Source: Tenodera sinensis
Lineage: Eukaryota > Arthropoda > Insecta > Mantodea > Mantidae
Length of the DNA: 64,000 nt
Assembly: GCA_030765045.1 (NCBI GenBank)
Contig: CM060967.1
Coordinates: 24,305,784 to 24,369,783, forward strand
Direction of reading: 5' to 3'
The notes under the pieces were generated by a model. It did no database searches. It worked only from the letters and a program-made list of their open reading frames with translations, and was not told where the DNA came from. Shown piece by piece: positions 1 to 12,442 of this stretch. Each line of letters starts with the position of its first letter. The stretch's first letter is position 1. A program made the position numbers and the translations under genes.

Positions 1-469
1 ATACCCCATTCCATTGTTGTCCATATAACTACCCTTTCTTTTATTTTAGTTGCAAAAAACCTGTTTTAATTAAGTCTTCCTTTCAGCTTTTGATTTCTGC
101 ACGCAAATGAAACTAGCGAGTATTTATTGGAAATTGAGACCACCAGACTGGTTTTAATTGCTTCTATATAGCTCATTCATCATCATCTCTTGCAACATTC
201 TGTGAGCAGGCAATTAAAAGCTATGAGCATGCCTCCCATATTAACAAGTTAGCGCTGTAAACAAAAGAGGGTTAACTTCTCATATAGGCTAAAAGCAATC
301 ATTTTGACTTCTAAATATTTTATGTTTAAAACACGAAATCGGGCCCACTGAATTTTAAAAGGGAGTTCTTGAGACCCATATTTATGGCTGATATTGGTAT
401 TACTGACGATTAATAGTGTTATAAAGAAAAAATATTTTTATATGCATAGTTTCAGTATTTACACACCTT
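1..469. other. Stretch without recognisable feature
   Basis: AT-rich sequence with stops in all six frames. I saw no family motif and no similarity to other parts of the window. Confidence 0.5.
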
Positions 470-742
470 TCTGAGCCTTCAGAATTGTCTTTCTTCCTCA
501 TCCCTACGATCTCCATGTTTCAGCTCCATATATGACATATTGTATTATATATTTGTAGTTTATTCTTCCTACTTATATGTCTGTTCCATGGGGTACTATT
601 CAGCATTGATTTTTTAGCTTTACCTTCATTGATTTTCTTCTTAACGTCATTCTCCTGTTTATCTTTTTTTATCAATTTTTACCCCTAGATATTTAAATTC
701 TTCACATGCTCTAATGCAAACTTTCTGTTCATCCAGAACCGG
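470..742 (-). pseudogene. LINE reverse transcriptase remnant (post-palm region)
   Basis: Read on the minus strand, this shows FKYLGVKIDKK in one frame, then after a frameshift INEGKAKKSMLNSTPW, followed by KLQIYNTICHIW. This order (YLG box, an INxxI..GK segment, LNS.LW, then a segment ending in an IYNTI-like motif) is the part of non-LTR RTs just after the catalytic palm. Catalytic motifs are absent. In-frame stops and at least one frameshift make it a dead fragment. It lies back to back with the + strand RT remnant that follows, so the two come from separate insertions. I cannot assign the clade. Confidence 0.6.
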
Positions 743-802
743 AGATAAATAAAATAATTATAATAAATTTCCGTGACGAGAAGTCGATTTAGAAACGTAG
801 GT

Positions 803-1620
803 ACCATTTACAGACTTTGAAAAAGCATTTGATATTGTAAATAGTGAAAGATTATGGAATATAATGGACAAAAGGGGATATCCTCCTCACATAGTACAAG
901 TAATTAAAAGTTTATATATAAACACAGGAATTATTATAAATACAGTCACGCTAAAACAAAGGAAATAAAAGTGAATCAAGGAGTACGACAGGGGTGCAGT
1001 CTATGTCCCATATATGTAATATATACGTGGACGACATGATTAAGTTTTGGGAAAAAGAAGTGAGTGGAGGAAAACAGTTGAATAGAAATAAAACCTTAAA
1101 AGTAACTTTTATGTGGATGACGTCGCAGTAATAAAGAACAATGAAGAGAGACTGCATTGATCCGTTTATTGGGAAATGTATATAATTTAAGTATACCCAT
1201 AAAAACACAAAAATAATGGTGCATTGAGGAAAATATTCTAAGGTAAAAAGTAAGTATTGAAAATAAATGCCTGAAACAGCTCTCGACTTTTAAATGTTTA
1301 GGACATGAAGTAAGATATGATTTAGACAGAAAGCAAGATAAGTTCCAGCAGATATGCAGAACTATAATAACTCTGAATATAAAAGGAGGTAAAATACGAA
1401 GTAGAAATGTTATAAAACTATGGCAGTTTTAGTGCCTACGTATGGGAGCAAGTTATGTTAAAAGAAACAAATAAAAACAAAATACAAACTGTAGAAATGA
1501 CATTTTTAAAAATTAAAGAATGTACCAGAAGAGGTTTAATAAGAAATCAAACAATTTTAGAGGAATATACACAAACTAGAAGATCAAATAGAAGAAAATA
1601 CGCAGTGATACGCAATTACT
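803..1620 (+). pseudogene. Non-LTR retrotransposon RT remnant
   Basis: Conceptual reading across frameshifts gives the RT motifs in correct order: DFEKAFD (813-833), NQGVRQGCSLCP (974-1009), FYVDDVAV with the catalytic DD (1107-1130), the FKCLGHEV box (about 1287-1310), then MAVLVPTYGS and a C-terminal piece with KIQTVEMTFLKIKECTRRG. These are hallmarks of a LINE ORF2 encoding a polymerase for target-primed reverse transcription. Several stops and frameshifts, plus a missing stretch between GVRQGC and YVDD, show it is inactive. The endonuclease and the true 5' end are not visible. The EMxFLxxxxxCTRR..IRN signature recurs in very common insect LINEs. Confidence 0.72.
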
Positions 1621-3009
1621 CCTCGCCACAGTATGTACTCTTTAATTTGACCAGGTACAATCATTTATTCACTGATTTGTTTATCCAGGTTAATATGCTC
1701 TCAGGCTTTGACATTTTGGAACCAAAACGTTTTTACTCTCGTCAATAAAAAAATCTGTGGGTCATCGAACTATCCACGTCACGCAATCCTGTATTGACTC
1801 TGTAAACCTAACTTCCGTGGTTATAATCGCCGCTGTTACTGTATATACCTTCCAATTCAGCTGTTTCCGTCACACGCACACGTAAGAGATAGCTCGTTAT
1901 CTTTGACATATGACGGTCACGACCTTTTATCTCGGAGAAAAAAGTGAGCATACGACCTAGAGCAAATATAAGAAAAATTATCGTGTTATTAAATATCAGT
2001 GAAAGTTCATATATCATGTTAAAATTTTAAGAATCTCGAAGCTCACTTGGGTGTAAATACAATACGTAACCCATTTCTAAATGATTCGTATATTAACGTA
2101 AATTTTTGTTATTGCTGTTATATTTATTAAATATCAGTGAAATCTGAGTTTTATGCGATTATATTGAGCATATGGTATAGTTATCTTAAACGCAACTCGA
2201 GGTGTATTTCCCTAATTGTCGACAAAGACGCAACTGGACGAGCGGCTTTCGGCCACGGAAACAAAAGATGAAGACTTTTGCGGGTAGAGCCGTCAGCTTT
2301 CGGCGCGACGATATCGTAGTAACAAACGAGAAGTAAACAAAAATCAGGGGTATTATGTAGGTGTTTATTGTTGAACAGCCGTTTTGTTGTTTAGTACTCA
2401 ATTGTTTTTCAACAGCCGTGGAGAACAGAGAAAGGAAGTCTTATATACTAGATCAGAAAGTAAAATTCATGAGAGATGGAACTTAATTCACACAAAACCA
2501 AAAAGCGAAATTTCTTTACACTCAGGAGTTGCTTATACCGCGCTATGTGCAGTCATTAGTAACAAAATTAAGTATATGCACTTAATGCAAAAGTGAAACA
2601 AGCCAAATGAACTGATATACGCAAAAGTCAGGTAGAAGTTTAACATTGTGGTGGTGTTTTATACAATGGCTCTCCTTTCTCCCATTTCCTCTCATTTCGT
2701 CTCCGGTAGACGGCGTGCAAAAGGCACAGAGGATTGCAAGTTGGAACTTTTCTTCGCCTCGCCAGAGGGAGCCATCAGAGGTTCCACTGCAGAATCAAGC
2801 TTTTTCCGGTTCCCGCTAGAGGAGAGCCTCTGAGCCACCCTAGGGTGGCTTGGGCAGGTCGCCGCAAGCGGCTGCTAACCGGATAGTCACGGCAGTAAGG
2901 TTAGGGAACTCTGGTGTCTGCATTGTCCAGTTATGTAGACGTACGTCTGCTGCCATTTCCCCACATCCGTTCCTCCCAATTACATAAAACCCACATTTCA
3001 AGAAGAATT
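1621..3009. other. Unassigned stretch, GC-richer 2640-2960
   Basis: No gene is recognised. The part at 2640-2960 is clearly richer in G+C than its surroundings and contains short self-complementary runs (CCACCCTAGGGTGG at 2836-2849), which suggests another old repeat. The open frames here (about 60-100 codons) show no motif I know. Confidence 0.4.
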
Positions 3010-3024
3010 TGTGTGTGTGTGTGC

Positions 3025-3099
<75 letters not shown>
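3010..3099. repeat. (TG)n microsatellite
   Basis: About 90 bp of near-perfect TG dinucleotides with one CGTA interruption near 3023. The reading frames across it on either strand are artefacts of the repeat. Confidence 0.97.
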
Positions 3100-3100
<1 letters not shown>

Positions 3101-3394
3101 CTTTAGTTCCCTCTGATGTTTGCACCTGTTTCTAAAGGATTGCGTTTCTGTGGAATGGTGGAATTCCTGTATCCATGATTTTATCGTTTTGTGTTACGCT
3201 TCTACTCCGTGGCATGGAATCTACAACCTGCCCGTGTTGTTCATGTTTTCACTTAAAGGAATGTTCTTGCTTACCAGAATTACATGTTAATCAAAACAGC
3301 GCAAAAAGATATTGTATTTCTCATTTACTATTATTTTATGCAGATAAGAGACAGAATTTACATCATTATGCAAGATGAACTATAGGCTAGGCTT
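3100..3394. other. No recognisable feature
   Basis: Nothing identified; a 67-codon open frame has no recognised motif. Confidence 0.4.
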
Positions 3395-3590
3395 TGTAAT
3401 GTTACGATGCGTTTGAAGCGTGAAGGACCAGAAAATCTAGGTATATATAAAATAAACGATAAAATCGAAGAGATATATCTGACTAGAACGTGTGACAAAA
3501 GAATACGATTAGAGGAAGCGATGGAGCTGAACAAAGGAAGACGAAACAGGCAATCTGCCTAATCTATGGAGTGTAGAAGACAAAATACTG
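3395..3590 (+). pseudogene. Possible LINE ORF2 C-terminal remnant
   Basis: One frame reads NLGIYKINDKIEEIYL and further on EEAMELNKGRRNRQS. This resembles the C-terminal tail of LINE RT proteins, in which an INDKIEEY-like helix is followed by a conserved W..H..RM segment and then a GRRxxGRP tail. Here the middle segment is degraded and the GRP is lost. It is short and weakly supported. Confidence 0.35.
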
Positions 3591-4049
3591 ATAACATATA
3601 CAGAAACAAATTGGTAATTCGCGCCGTGTATCCTCTTTCTAGTCAATAGGGGCCACTGTATGCTGAACCGCAGGGCCGGAGCACCCTAATGCTTGGAGCA
3701 CCACTTGAGTATGCTTCAACTGTATTTCAGGTTGCAAGGCCTTCTGATCAAAGAGCTCAGGGATGTGTAATGTATTTGATTGTTTCCTGCATTTCATAAG
3801 TACATAGTTGTATTGATACAAAGATAACAGAAAACACATTCATTAGACCCCTATTTTCACATTCACAGTTGGGGGGTTTAATGTCGCATCGGACGTTGTC
3901 ATGGCAGCAGAGTGACGTAGTGGACGCAAAGCCAAAGAACCACAGTCTTGTTCTGCTTTTTCAACTTTATATATACCATGTGTGGGAGATGAACTTATTA
4001 TCAGTAACAAAGAATACCTCGGAGGTAGTTAGTGTCCTCTTTTTTATCA

Positions 4050-4390
4050 TTAACAGAATCTACATTTCCTCGTAATCTTGCAACCCACAACTACTCTGTC
4101 CTCTCGTAAACTTGACACATACTTCATTGTCTTTCTAGTATCTCTGCCTCACAAACAGCCAGCTTCGACGATGCACTCACTAAACACTTTCTCAACACTC
4201 GATTCGGAAAGTGCTTTAACACTTCCTCCTTCCATACTCTCGCTTTTATAGTCCAGATGGAGTGGCGGCGAACACTCTGGAAAATACCTTTTCTTGAAAT
4301 TTCGCGGAAACAAGCTGTCAGTCGAAAATTTCTTGAGCATGCTCATGGGCGGCAAAATACCTAAATCCAGACCTCTACGATGCAATACTT
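4050..4390 (-). mobile_element. LTR remnant (family C, copy 1)
   Basis: On the minus strand a TATAAAAGCG box (about 4240-4249) is followed by purine-rich sequence with GTCAAGTTTACGAGAGGA and GTTGTGGGTTGC. These align with GTCAAGGCTACGAGAAG and GTGAGTTGT in the better preserved LTR at 40552-41091, in the same order and on the same strand. I read it as an old solo or truncated LTR with its core promoter. No gag or pol sequence lies next to it. The ends are not defined. Confidence 0.42.
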
Positions 4391-5169
4391 TCTCTACCTA
4401 AGTACTATGGACGTGGTAGAGAACATTCAGCTATAAATGTTAGTACGTATATCGTTTAATTACTGCTTACCGATATGAAACTTGATGTCACCTGCCTTGG
4501 CCACCTAAAGGAACGACAAAAGCGCCTTCTCAGAACTCAAAGCGCAGAATAAATATATTAAGCCGCAATCGCAAGAACTATTTTCCATACGGTTTATTCG
4601 CTAATTCTGCCTGCCTGAAAATAAACCACAGTTTCATGTGTGGCATAGGGATACAAAATACCTAGCAGTTGTATTTTTACTAGTAAATATAATCAAAGGG
4701 ATCAAACGGGAATTGAAAGCGTGGCAACTCAAATATCCCAGGAAGCTCGCCCATACCATAACACTTTACCCAACACAGATTCCAAGAAGTCAGTTGAAAA
4801 AGCGAGCTTCGTGGAACGTGACATTTCAGCAAATAATAGCAAAGCATTAACAGACAAAAATGCGAGGTAACAATATTAACAGATATAATGGTTATTACAT
4901 AATACCCGGCGTTGCTCTGGTTTGAGGATTTATTCCTACAACTTTCGAACTTAGGTTACACTTTAACAATAGCCTTGTGTTTCTTTGGAGAAATTTAAAA
5001 AATGTTATTCAAAACACTTAAATATTTCACCAAAACTCTTAGCATACTATAAGGAATAAAAAGTAAAGTAAGTAAATAAAAACAACGGGAACTCATTAGG
5101 CCAAATCACTGTTGCAGAACCACAAATACCACTGGAACAAAAACTAGCAGAGAAAATCGTGAGAATGTA
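4391..5169. other. No recognisable feature
   Basis: AT-rich sequence without an identifiable element; the open frames are short. Confidence 0.4.
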
Positions 5170-5640
5170 GGTAATAATAGATGTAGAAACGTGTCCGAGT
5201 TGTTTGTAGGAGTGCGAGAAGAGAAATACACGTGAAGGTGTTATGTAAAACAAAAGTGGGTAGAGAAAACTGTGTGAATATAATAAACTGCATTTGTACT
5301 TCAGTTATACAAATGTGTATGGATTGTTTTTGAACGGCGAGTAGAGGACATGTGAATGTAATATATTACATCTGTATGTGGACAATATATAAAAGCGTAT
5401 GAATTGATTGTAGAAGAGCGAGAAGAGAAGTATATGTGAATGTGTTACGTAAAAGGGAAATGAGTTAAGAAAACCATGCAGTAGTAATTTCTTGTACCTA
5501 CTTGTATTTTAATCATATAAAACAAGTTATGTTGAAGAGCGAGTAGAGAAAGACATGTGAGTGTGTTAGGTTAAATAGGAGAGAAAACTATGTGAATATA
5601 ATACTTGTATAGTAAAATGGGTAGAATAAAAACCTTCTCT
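5170..5640. repeat. Degenerate tandem repeat, about 120-bp period
   Basis: The core GCGAG(A/T)AGAG recurs at about 5214, 5337, 5418 and 5539, spacings of 123, 81 and 121 bp, so one unit seems internally deleted. Each unit continues with a (C/T)(A/G)TGTGAATGTxxTA-like string, and a second GTAGAGAAAAC..TGTGAATATAAT motif follows at about 5260 and 5580. The motif GAGTAGAGAAAGACATGTGA (5541-5560) is nearly identical to the minus-strand 5' terminus of family A. Confidence 0.55.
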
Positions 5641-8442
5641 ATGAAAGAGCATTGAGATTGGTTAATTTCTGATAAAAGAAGCGTGCGACATTTCTTCCTA
5701 TTTAAATCTTTGTTTATAATGGTGTTTTGAGGGATATTTCCAACTTGTTTGTAATGGTCCTTTGCGTGGTTGGATTACTGACAGAGTTGAGGGCGTTGAT
5801 CTTCCTTATGTCTGGTAGCAGGTCGTGGTTTTGTCTTGTTTGTTCCTTTTGGACTTAATCCCATGCGATCCTTTCCCTTTTTGTTCAACACAGCTAATCC
5901 CGTACTTTGAGAAAACAAAATTTTGCTTCCTACGTGCTTCAATAATAGCAGAATAACTGCTTGTAGGGAAGGGAAGTAATGTAGCCTTCCCAGAGTGGTT
6001 CAGTTTACCTAGACATAATAAGAACTACGCGCTGTCACACGCGAGGGACAAAATTCCGTAAGGAAGAGATGGAAAGATAAATTAATTCATGTATAAAATA
6101 GGCGACTACGCCTAACATAAAACAAAATAATGGTTGTTGGCATTGATTGAGTCTGCATTTTTATTTGTGCCTTCGCTTGCCAATTTATGACGTCATTCTT
6201 TGAAGGAGCCTAAGGTTATTTAGAAATCCATCTTCGCTTTGCGCCATCTAACGGTGTATAGTTGTGCTATCTCTGCCAGACTCGGCAGCTGAATCAATGG
6301 TTGGGATAAGGTGCGATTTTTAGGGTGTTGGAGCTGCTTCCTAGCGACTGTGTGCGGAATTTCCACGACTATACTATAAGAGTGCCCTTTGAAGACCATA
6401 AGAGGTCTTCAGAGCTTTGAGTACGATACAGCATATGGATCACCGGACTACTGAGTAAAGTGGGATATTAGTAGGACATGAACCGTTGCATTGATGATTT
6501 TCTGGATAGATATGAGTAACTCCAAGAGACAGCTGGCAGAACTCTAAGATAAATGTTGAGCCGATTATTTTAGGCTAGTTTATTACGACATGCCGTACAT
6601 AAATAAATGACCCAGAGGCATTTTGTATATTTGAGATGCCTAAGCAAAAATAAATTCATTCCTTTCTTTCAAAATGTGTCTTATACGGAAGAAGATCAAA
6701 TCCTTAATTAAAAACAATGCTTAAGTTTTTAATATTTTTCATGTATGGTTCTGTTGTACCTAAGGAAATGTAATTTATTAAGTACTCTATGTAATTTACA
6801 CTCCTTGAACTCTCTCTAGGTGTGACCCATGAACAATTTTTAAAACTTTACTGACGACCAACCCACTGTCCTAGAAGGTCTTTCAGCAAATCACCCATGG
6901 AAGTCGAGGGTTGCCACTCACTTATTCAAGATAAACTTGGAATTCAACTTTTAACTTACGAATTTCGTTTTTGTTAACAACGTATAAAAGTGTTACAGGT
7001 TTTCAAAGCCTCAGTGAGTTGGAGAAAGAAACAATTTGGTCAATGGAGGGTAGAGGATGGGAAACGGAGAGATAGAAAATAATTTCCACAAAAACAACCC
7101 ATACAGAACGCTCTGTGGATTCAGCTAGTAACATAAAATGAAATCATTTGATTTTTACAACCGAGAATGCCAGAAACAGCAGGAAAGTTACGCTGGGGAG
7201 AACGAGATTTAATTATTTCTTCAGATTTAACTCCGTCCACACGGTTACATCACAAAAATCAGATTCCTTTACAAGCTCAGCGAAGTTACGCGTGGAGCTT
7301 TGTCGTATAGAGACGAAATGAGCAGGTTTGTGTCACAGAGAGCGCGATATTAGTTTTTTGATCGCCAATTGTCAGCAGTGAAGATAAAGGAAGCATTGTG
7401 TTTGAATTGTTATGGCTATCCTAACGCTCGCGTATAAAGCATTAGAGGCAGCGAACCGTTTGTAGGTTACTGCTTGCAAAGCACAGCCACCGTTTGAACA
7501 TACATTGTAATGTTTGATTTCTGTCTCGCTACTACAACAGAGAAGAAATATGGCAGAGAGGAAGCGGGAAACCAAACGGTTGAAACTGTCGCGTAATATT
7601 GGCTTGTCAATAACAAGGGCTTCACAAAAGCCTCATAAGTTATGCGAGTTTCGTAACGTATGGAGTTCACGGAAATAGACGGTTGCTGAGAATAGCTCTC
7701 CCTCTACAGGAGATAGCTTTTATTTTATGGGATTTACGTCACCATTTCCGCAGTTGAATAACTAGAGCATATAAAGGACACATGAATTGCTTGAAATAGC
7801 CAAGTAAATCTTCTGCAAACGTACACTGGCGCGAACAAATGCCAATGCCTTTGCTTGCTGTTGTATTACATCAGCCTTAGCAATGGATACGTACTGTATC
7901 ATATCTTCATCTATGCTAATATTGCCATTGCTATTTCACTCTCTGGAAATTTCAACCTGAGTTGAAGTTTTAATTCACGTATGGTAGCTCAAGCGATAAG
8001 AGCACTAGCATGAAGAATTTCACATCTGTGATAATAATCCCGAACATAGCTTTCAACTGTTGCTTTCCCTAGGACTTCCGCTGTTTGCGCTTCCGGCTCG
8101 GCTTCTTTGACTGTAGCTTTGCGGTAGCTTGACACAAATAACGCGGTCGCTATGTAAGAAACTGGAAAGCCGACTTTCGACCGAACTATACCTATAGTAT
8201 GTATTCAATCCATTCAAAAAGTCAATATCCATAGTCACAATAAAAAGCGATTATAGAAAAACATCCACGTGTGTGTGTGTGTGTGTGTGCGTGTGCGTGT
8301 GTTTGTTTATTTTTCGTTCTATTTATCTTAAGCTTGGATTTTCTTTACTTTGGATTTTCTATTTAATTTACACTTTGAACACTTAAAAGTATTTTTGGAG
8401 TAACCACAAAAACATTGTAAATTGAAAATTTCATATCTTAAT
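5641..8442. other. Long stretch without recognisable gene or repeat
   Basis: Mixed-composition sequence with no convincing coding signal. Two overlapping minus-strand open frames of 67 codons at 7372-7670 and one of 61 codons at 8053-8238 have no motif I recognise. A short (GT)n tract lies at about 8268-8300. Confidence 0.4.
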
Positions 8443-8690
8443 ATATTTCAATTAAAATTATTAGTATCAAAATTTTGAAAAATATTCCATGTAAAGGTTA
8501 CCTGGGGCGGAGAGATTTTCATGAAAATATTTCTGTCGCATCTTTAAAAGATACTGAACGTAAATGCATGTGCGGTATTTCACATACTATTTTATTTTTG
8601 AATTTTGCTGTTCAGAGGCGGACACACACACACAAGTAAATATATACGCTCCAACTCATGAAGGCCGTAAAATTGAATTTTTGGTTGGAA
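8443..8690 (+). mobile_element. Family A (HINE-like) 3' fragment, diverged
   Basis: Follows the order of the family A 3' half: CATGTAAAGG, a GGGGCGGAG..ATTTTCATG segment, GTCGCATCTTTAAAAGATA, TTTTTGAATTTTGCTGTTCAGAGG, then a short (CA)n and AATTTTTGGTTGGAATGCAATA. It is strongly diverged compared with other copies and lies head-to-tail with the next copy. Confidence 0.7.
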
Positions 8691-8728
8691 TGCAATAGCT
8701 CGACTGAGAGGCTGGTGAGTTTCACGGA

Positions 8729-9395
8729 ATAGTCAGATCTTTTAAAGCTTTCAAATGCATATAAAAATTAATAGCGATATTCCATTTTACAGAAGTATTT
8801 CTCCAAAACTTACAAAAATAACAAGAAATATCTCCGAAATGGTTAACTCTACAAAAAAATGTATTCAGACATAAATTTTGTATTTTAGCAAGATCTACAT
8901 TTTTTGTATTGTAAGATTTGGTCTATCTCTTACGGTTTACCAATCATACAAAAGTCATCCAGAGTAAATAGGACTTCATGGGCTATAGCCTCAAAATTCA
9001 AAACATACATTTTGTTTGTCATAGGAATACCTCAAACATATGGCATTTTAGTCAAAATCGTTATAGCCATTTTCAAGAATATCAAAATGTTTGAACATTT
9101 TTCCATGTATAGGGTAGTTTAGGGTGGAGCAATTATTTTCAAAACCTTCGTGTCGCATCCTTGAAATACGTTAAACTTAAATACCAACTTTGGTTTGTAA
9201 CGGACTTTTCGTTTTTGAGTTATGCTGTCCAAAGGCTGACAAACAGACAGACACACACACGTGGACGTTTGTCTACAAATGCTTTTTTGGATTCACGGGG
9301 CCACAAAACATGTATTTCCGGTGAAATCTCCACATATAATTTTTTGGTGGAATACAATACTTCCTCTACTTTAGTAAACGTTGTAGATAAAGAAA
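8729..9395 (+). mobile_element. Family A (HINE-like) copy, 5'-truncated
   Basis: Starts inside the element at AGTCAGATCTTTTAAAGCTT and runs to the 3' end (AATACAATACTTCCTCTACT), where the hairpin is decayed. It contains the shared blocks ATCTCCGAAATGGTT, TTTAGCAAGATCTACATT, GTGTCGCATCCTTGAAA and a short (CA)n. The two short open frames inside (72 and 92 codons) recur in other copies only because the DNA is repeated; stops fall at different places. Confidence 0.85.
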
Positions 9396-10067
9396 AAATT
9401 ATCGAGTTATACGGAATGTTTAGCTATCGGGGGTTTTAACTTACTATATATAGTATAAAAGTGGAAATTGTGTTTATAATCGTTGTCTGCGCACAAACAA
9501 AGGAAGGTTTTCCATGGGATGAACACACCCAGTGCTGCTCTGTTTACGGAAGGGGATGTGGTGCTCTATTGAGGGTATTTAGTCAGATACGATAAAATAA
9601 AATCAGCCGGAAACAATGTTCATGGAACAGGCTCCACCCGTCACGTAACTTAATCCTGGGACAGTTTACTCCGATGTATCGGTCTTTTTTCTGTCGCATA
9701 TTCCACTGCCAGCAACATTGCTTCCAGGAAGGAAAAAAAAAAAGACAGTTGCTTTTACCTTGTTTTCCCGTTGTTTTCCTCTATCCGTTCTCTTGTTTGT
9801 TATTCTGTTCCGTGACGATGCAGTTTCGTCAAAGAAAACGAATTAAACAAGCCCTCGTGAAGATGGCGAGTCCTTTTTCTTTTGGGTTGATATTTTTTGT
9901 TCGGTACACGCCGTATCGTCGACCAGGCATCGGGAAAATCCTGTCATACAGTCTTCATGTGTATCCAAAACTGTTGTAAACAGAAGATCCTATTTCACCA
10001 ACATTCCATTCACTGATATACTCTCATGAATAGTTCACTTAAAACTAAAATGAACTCCTTTTGAAAA
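9396..10067. other. Unassigned, with a 101-codon open frame
   Basis: The open frame at 9674-9979 (+) encodes a basic peptide with a hydrophobic segment (LLFCSV region) but has no recognisable domain. I do not call it a gene. Confidence 0.35.
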
Positions 10068-10112
10068 CATCTGATGTGTTGCACTCGCATGACTTTCTCT
10101 ACTCTTGCACTA
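10068..10112 (+). mobile_element. Family A 5'-terminal fragment
   Basis: About 45 bp match the family A 5' end: ATCTGATGTGTTGCACTCGC, then ATGACTTTCTCTACTCTTG, including the subterminal 12-mer ACTTTCTCTACT. The rest of the element is absent. Confidence 0.8.
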
Positions 10113-11029
10113 GCTAGGTACAGAACTCTGTTTTTGTTTTAACACAAATTCCCTCAATTATGCTTTGTCTGATGCAGTTATATTGAGTCGATGGTCGCGA
10201 GAAACTCCGTAGAGATATTTTCTCTAGAAAATAACCCATATATTTACATCTATGTGTTTGCTTACTTATTTGCAGAGAAGAGAAAAGAATCGTTAGAAAT
10301 AAACAAGCGAGGAGCGCCTGCAGCTTCTACGCAACAGTAAAATAACAAAGAGAGGAGAAACCAGGACTTCAGAGGCTTATAATTCGAAAAATCGTCCACG
10401 ATGGAAGTTTTCACAAGAATAAACAACAGTTTCGAGAGGAGCTAAAGTAAATACTGGAAACCAATTGATCGCACGAGCAGCTCAATGCTTCTCCTAAATG
10501 GAAAGAAGAGAGGTATTGTGAACTTCACAATGCTTTTTCTTTTAAAGGTATTCTTTACGGAAGTGTTTTGGAATCTACAGCAGTAGCTAAAGGGGCAATA
10601 AGCATCCAGGTATTGTAACAAAGTTCCAACTGCCCTGACACCGTAAACTAAGTTTTAAATGACAGAAGCTTCTTTTAAGGGAATTCTTATGATAAAGTAG
10701 AGCATTTAACTACTTTTCCTATCACTAATACTAACTCAAAGTAAATAGAATATGCCTTATATATGATGTTTGTACAACACGTTTTTATGAAAATTTCGTT
10801 ACAAATACATTGAAGCCCGCTGATGCCAAAAAAGCATTTTTGAAAATAGTCTGTGTGTGTGTGCGCGCGTTTGTGTACGTGTGTGTTTTCTGAGAAACCA
10901 TTCTCTAAATTTTTCGTCATGAAGGGGCAGTTCATGAACAATCAGGTTTTGAGTTCTACGGCCAACTTTTTTCTAGTCAACAGTTGACGCGCGTACATAC
11001 TTGAATACAAGGTTTCCCCCTTTTTAAGA
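10113..11029. other. No recognisable feature
   Basis: Nothing assigned. A short GT/GC alternating tract (GTGTGTGTGTGCGCGCG) lies at about 10852-10868. Confidence 0.4.
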
Positions 11030-11330
11030 GAATTATGTAGACAGGGTTTGCCTTTTTTTCCAATACAACTCTGCATCAGTTCATATGGCCAAATCCTCCG
11101 ATGAGAACAATTTAAAGTGTTTCAGGACAGAATTATCAGGAGAGATTTGTGGTCCCCCGATCTAATCCCCTCTCTGGGTGACTAAACACAAAGTGTACAA
11201 CACAAATGCACACACCCTAGAAGAATTAAAGGAAAATATCCGTCAGGAAATTGCAGCATTTGTCGTCAACTACGGCGAGTAATGGATAGTTTCCTAAAGA
11301 GGTGTTGAAATGTATGGACAACGACGTTGA
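11030..11330 (+). pseudogene. Tc1/mariner-type transposase C-terminal remnant
   Basis: Across frames the sequence gives W-SPDLIPSLG near 11150, then KHKVYNTNAHTLEELKENIR (about 11190-11250), QEIAAF, and after another shift RRVMDSFLKRC. This matches the C-terminal end of IS630/Tc1/mariner DDE transposases, in which a WPPRSPDLTPxDF block with the last catalytic acidic region precedes HTLEELKxxI and a final RRxxxFLxRxxxC. The N-terminal DNA-binding domain and the first two catalytic aspartates are not present. Stops and frameshifts show an old, inactive copy. Terminal inverted repeats were not found. Confidence 0.55.
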
Positions 11331-11699
11331 CCAGTTTTAGCCTCTCCTTTGTAAAGATGATAAGTAAAGCCTTTAAAAGCAGTTTTAAAAATGTTCCATA
11401 TCATCCGCGCCTTTCTATGATAGCGGCAGACAACTACCGCCGAGGATGCGGATAGGCAATACACCGCGTAGGCAGCTCGGAAGTGTTTTGTTCTTATATG
11501 CATTATTGTAACAAGCATTTGCATTGTTTTGGAAGAAGTTTAATTATTTTTGGTTCCAACCGAGCCTTTGAAACTTGTCCATGCTGGAAATTCGTCACAG
11601 GTATGTGGATCCGTTAAGTATTAACGTTCCCTTGTTTTCCAAAGTAATCAATGTTCCATCATGCAAGACAATGGTTTTGCTATTAGTGGCATCCTGATG
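11331..11699. other. No recognisable feature
   Basis: Nothing assigned between the transposase remnant and the C-tract. Confidence 0.35.
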
Positions 11700-11718
11700 C
11701 CCCCCCCCCCCCCCCCCC
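11700..11718. repeat. C19 homopolymer
   Basis: A run of 19 C. A second C-run followed by ACGCCTCCC lies at about 11860-11870, so the two tracts share a CC..(G/A)CGCCTCCC right flank about 160 bp apart. Confidence 0.9.
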
Positions 11719-11879
11719 GCGCCTCCCAGGACATGGAAACAATTTATTCTAAAACAAATATGACTTGTATACGCTTCATAGACATATACGTTTTTTAGAT
11801 ACATGCAAAAAGGGGGGCAAATTGCAGTCCGTTACACACGACTGAATGAACTTTTTGCCCCCCCCCCCCCACGCCTCCC

Positions 11880-12438
11880 TCTGCTATTCATTTGCGCTCG
11901 GTTGGATTTCCCAGTTACATTGCTAGTTTAGTTTTACAAAAGGTAGTAGCGGTTCAAACGAATGCTCGAATATTTCGCTAAATTAATTGGTTTCGGCTCA
12001 TCTGTGTGAAACCTCACTGATCAACCCATATGACCCAAGGGTGTGGCGTTGCGAGGACCAATCAGAGTGTGTCCCCACCCCACCCCATCCCCAAAACTCC
12101 ACCGCGTCAGATCAAATTGTAACTGCCTTTGCGTTGGCGAAATATGTTTTGGCTTCCACAGGATGAAAGCCAGGTTAGGGAAAGGTTATGCTCTTTGAAT
12201 CCTTATAGCTTTTGTGCATAATGGCGTGATGTGCGTGTTTGTGACACCAGATAGCTTCACGTTGAACTGAAACGCATGTCAAATTGCACAGCGTTTTCAT
12301 CATCCCTTTCAGGGGACGCTGTCACAGCACAAAGTGCATTCCGCTTCTGAAGTCCCCCGTTATGTTTTTACTGCACGACTTCAAACGGTAATACGATCTT
12401 CATGTAGAAATCCATGTTCCACTGCAGTGATCCGACTT

Positions 12439-12442
<4 letters not shown>
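11880..12442. other. No recognisable feature
   Basis: Includes a C-rich piece at about 12070-12110 next to a CCAATCAG string (12058-12065), which is reminiscent of a promoter, but no transcript or exon can be supported. Confidence 0.3.
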
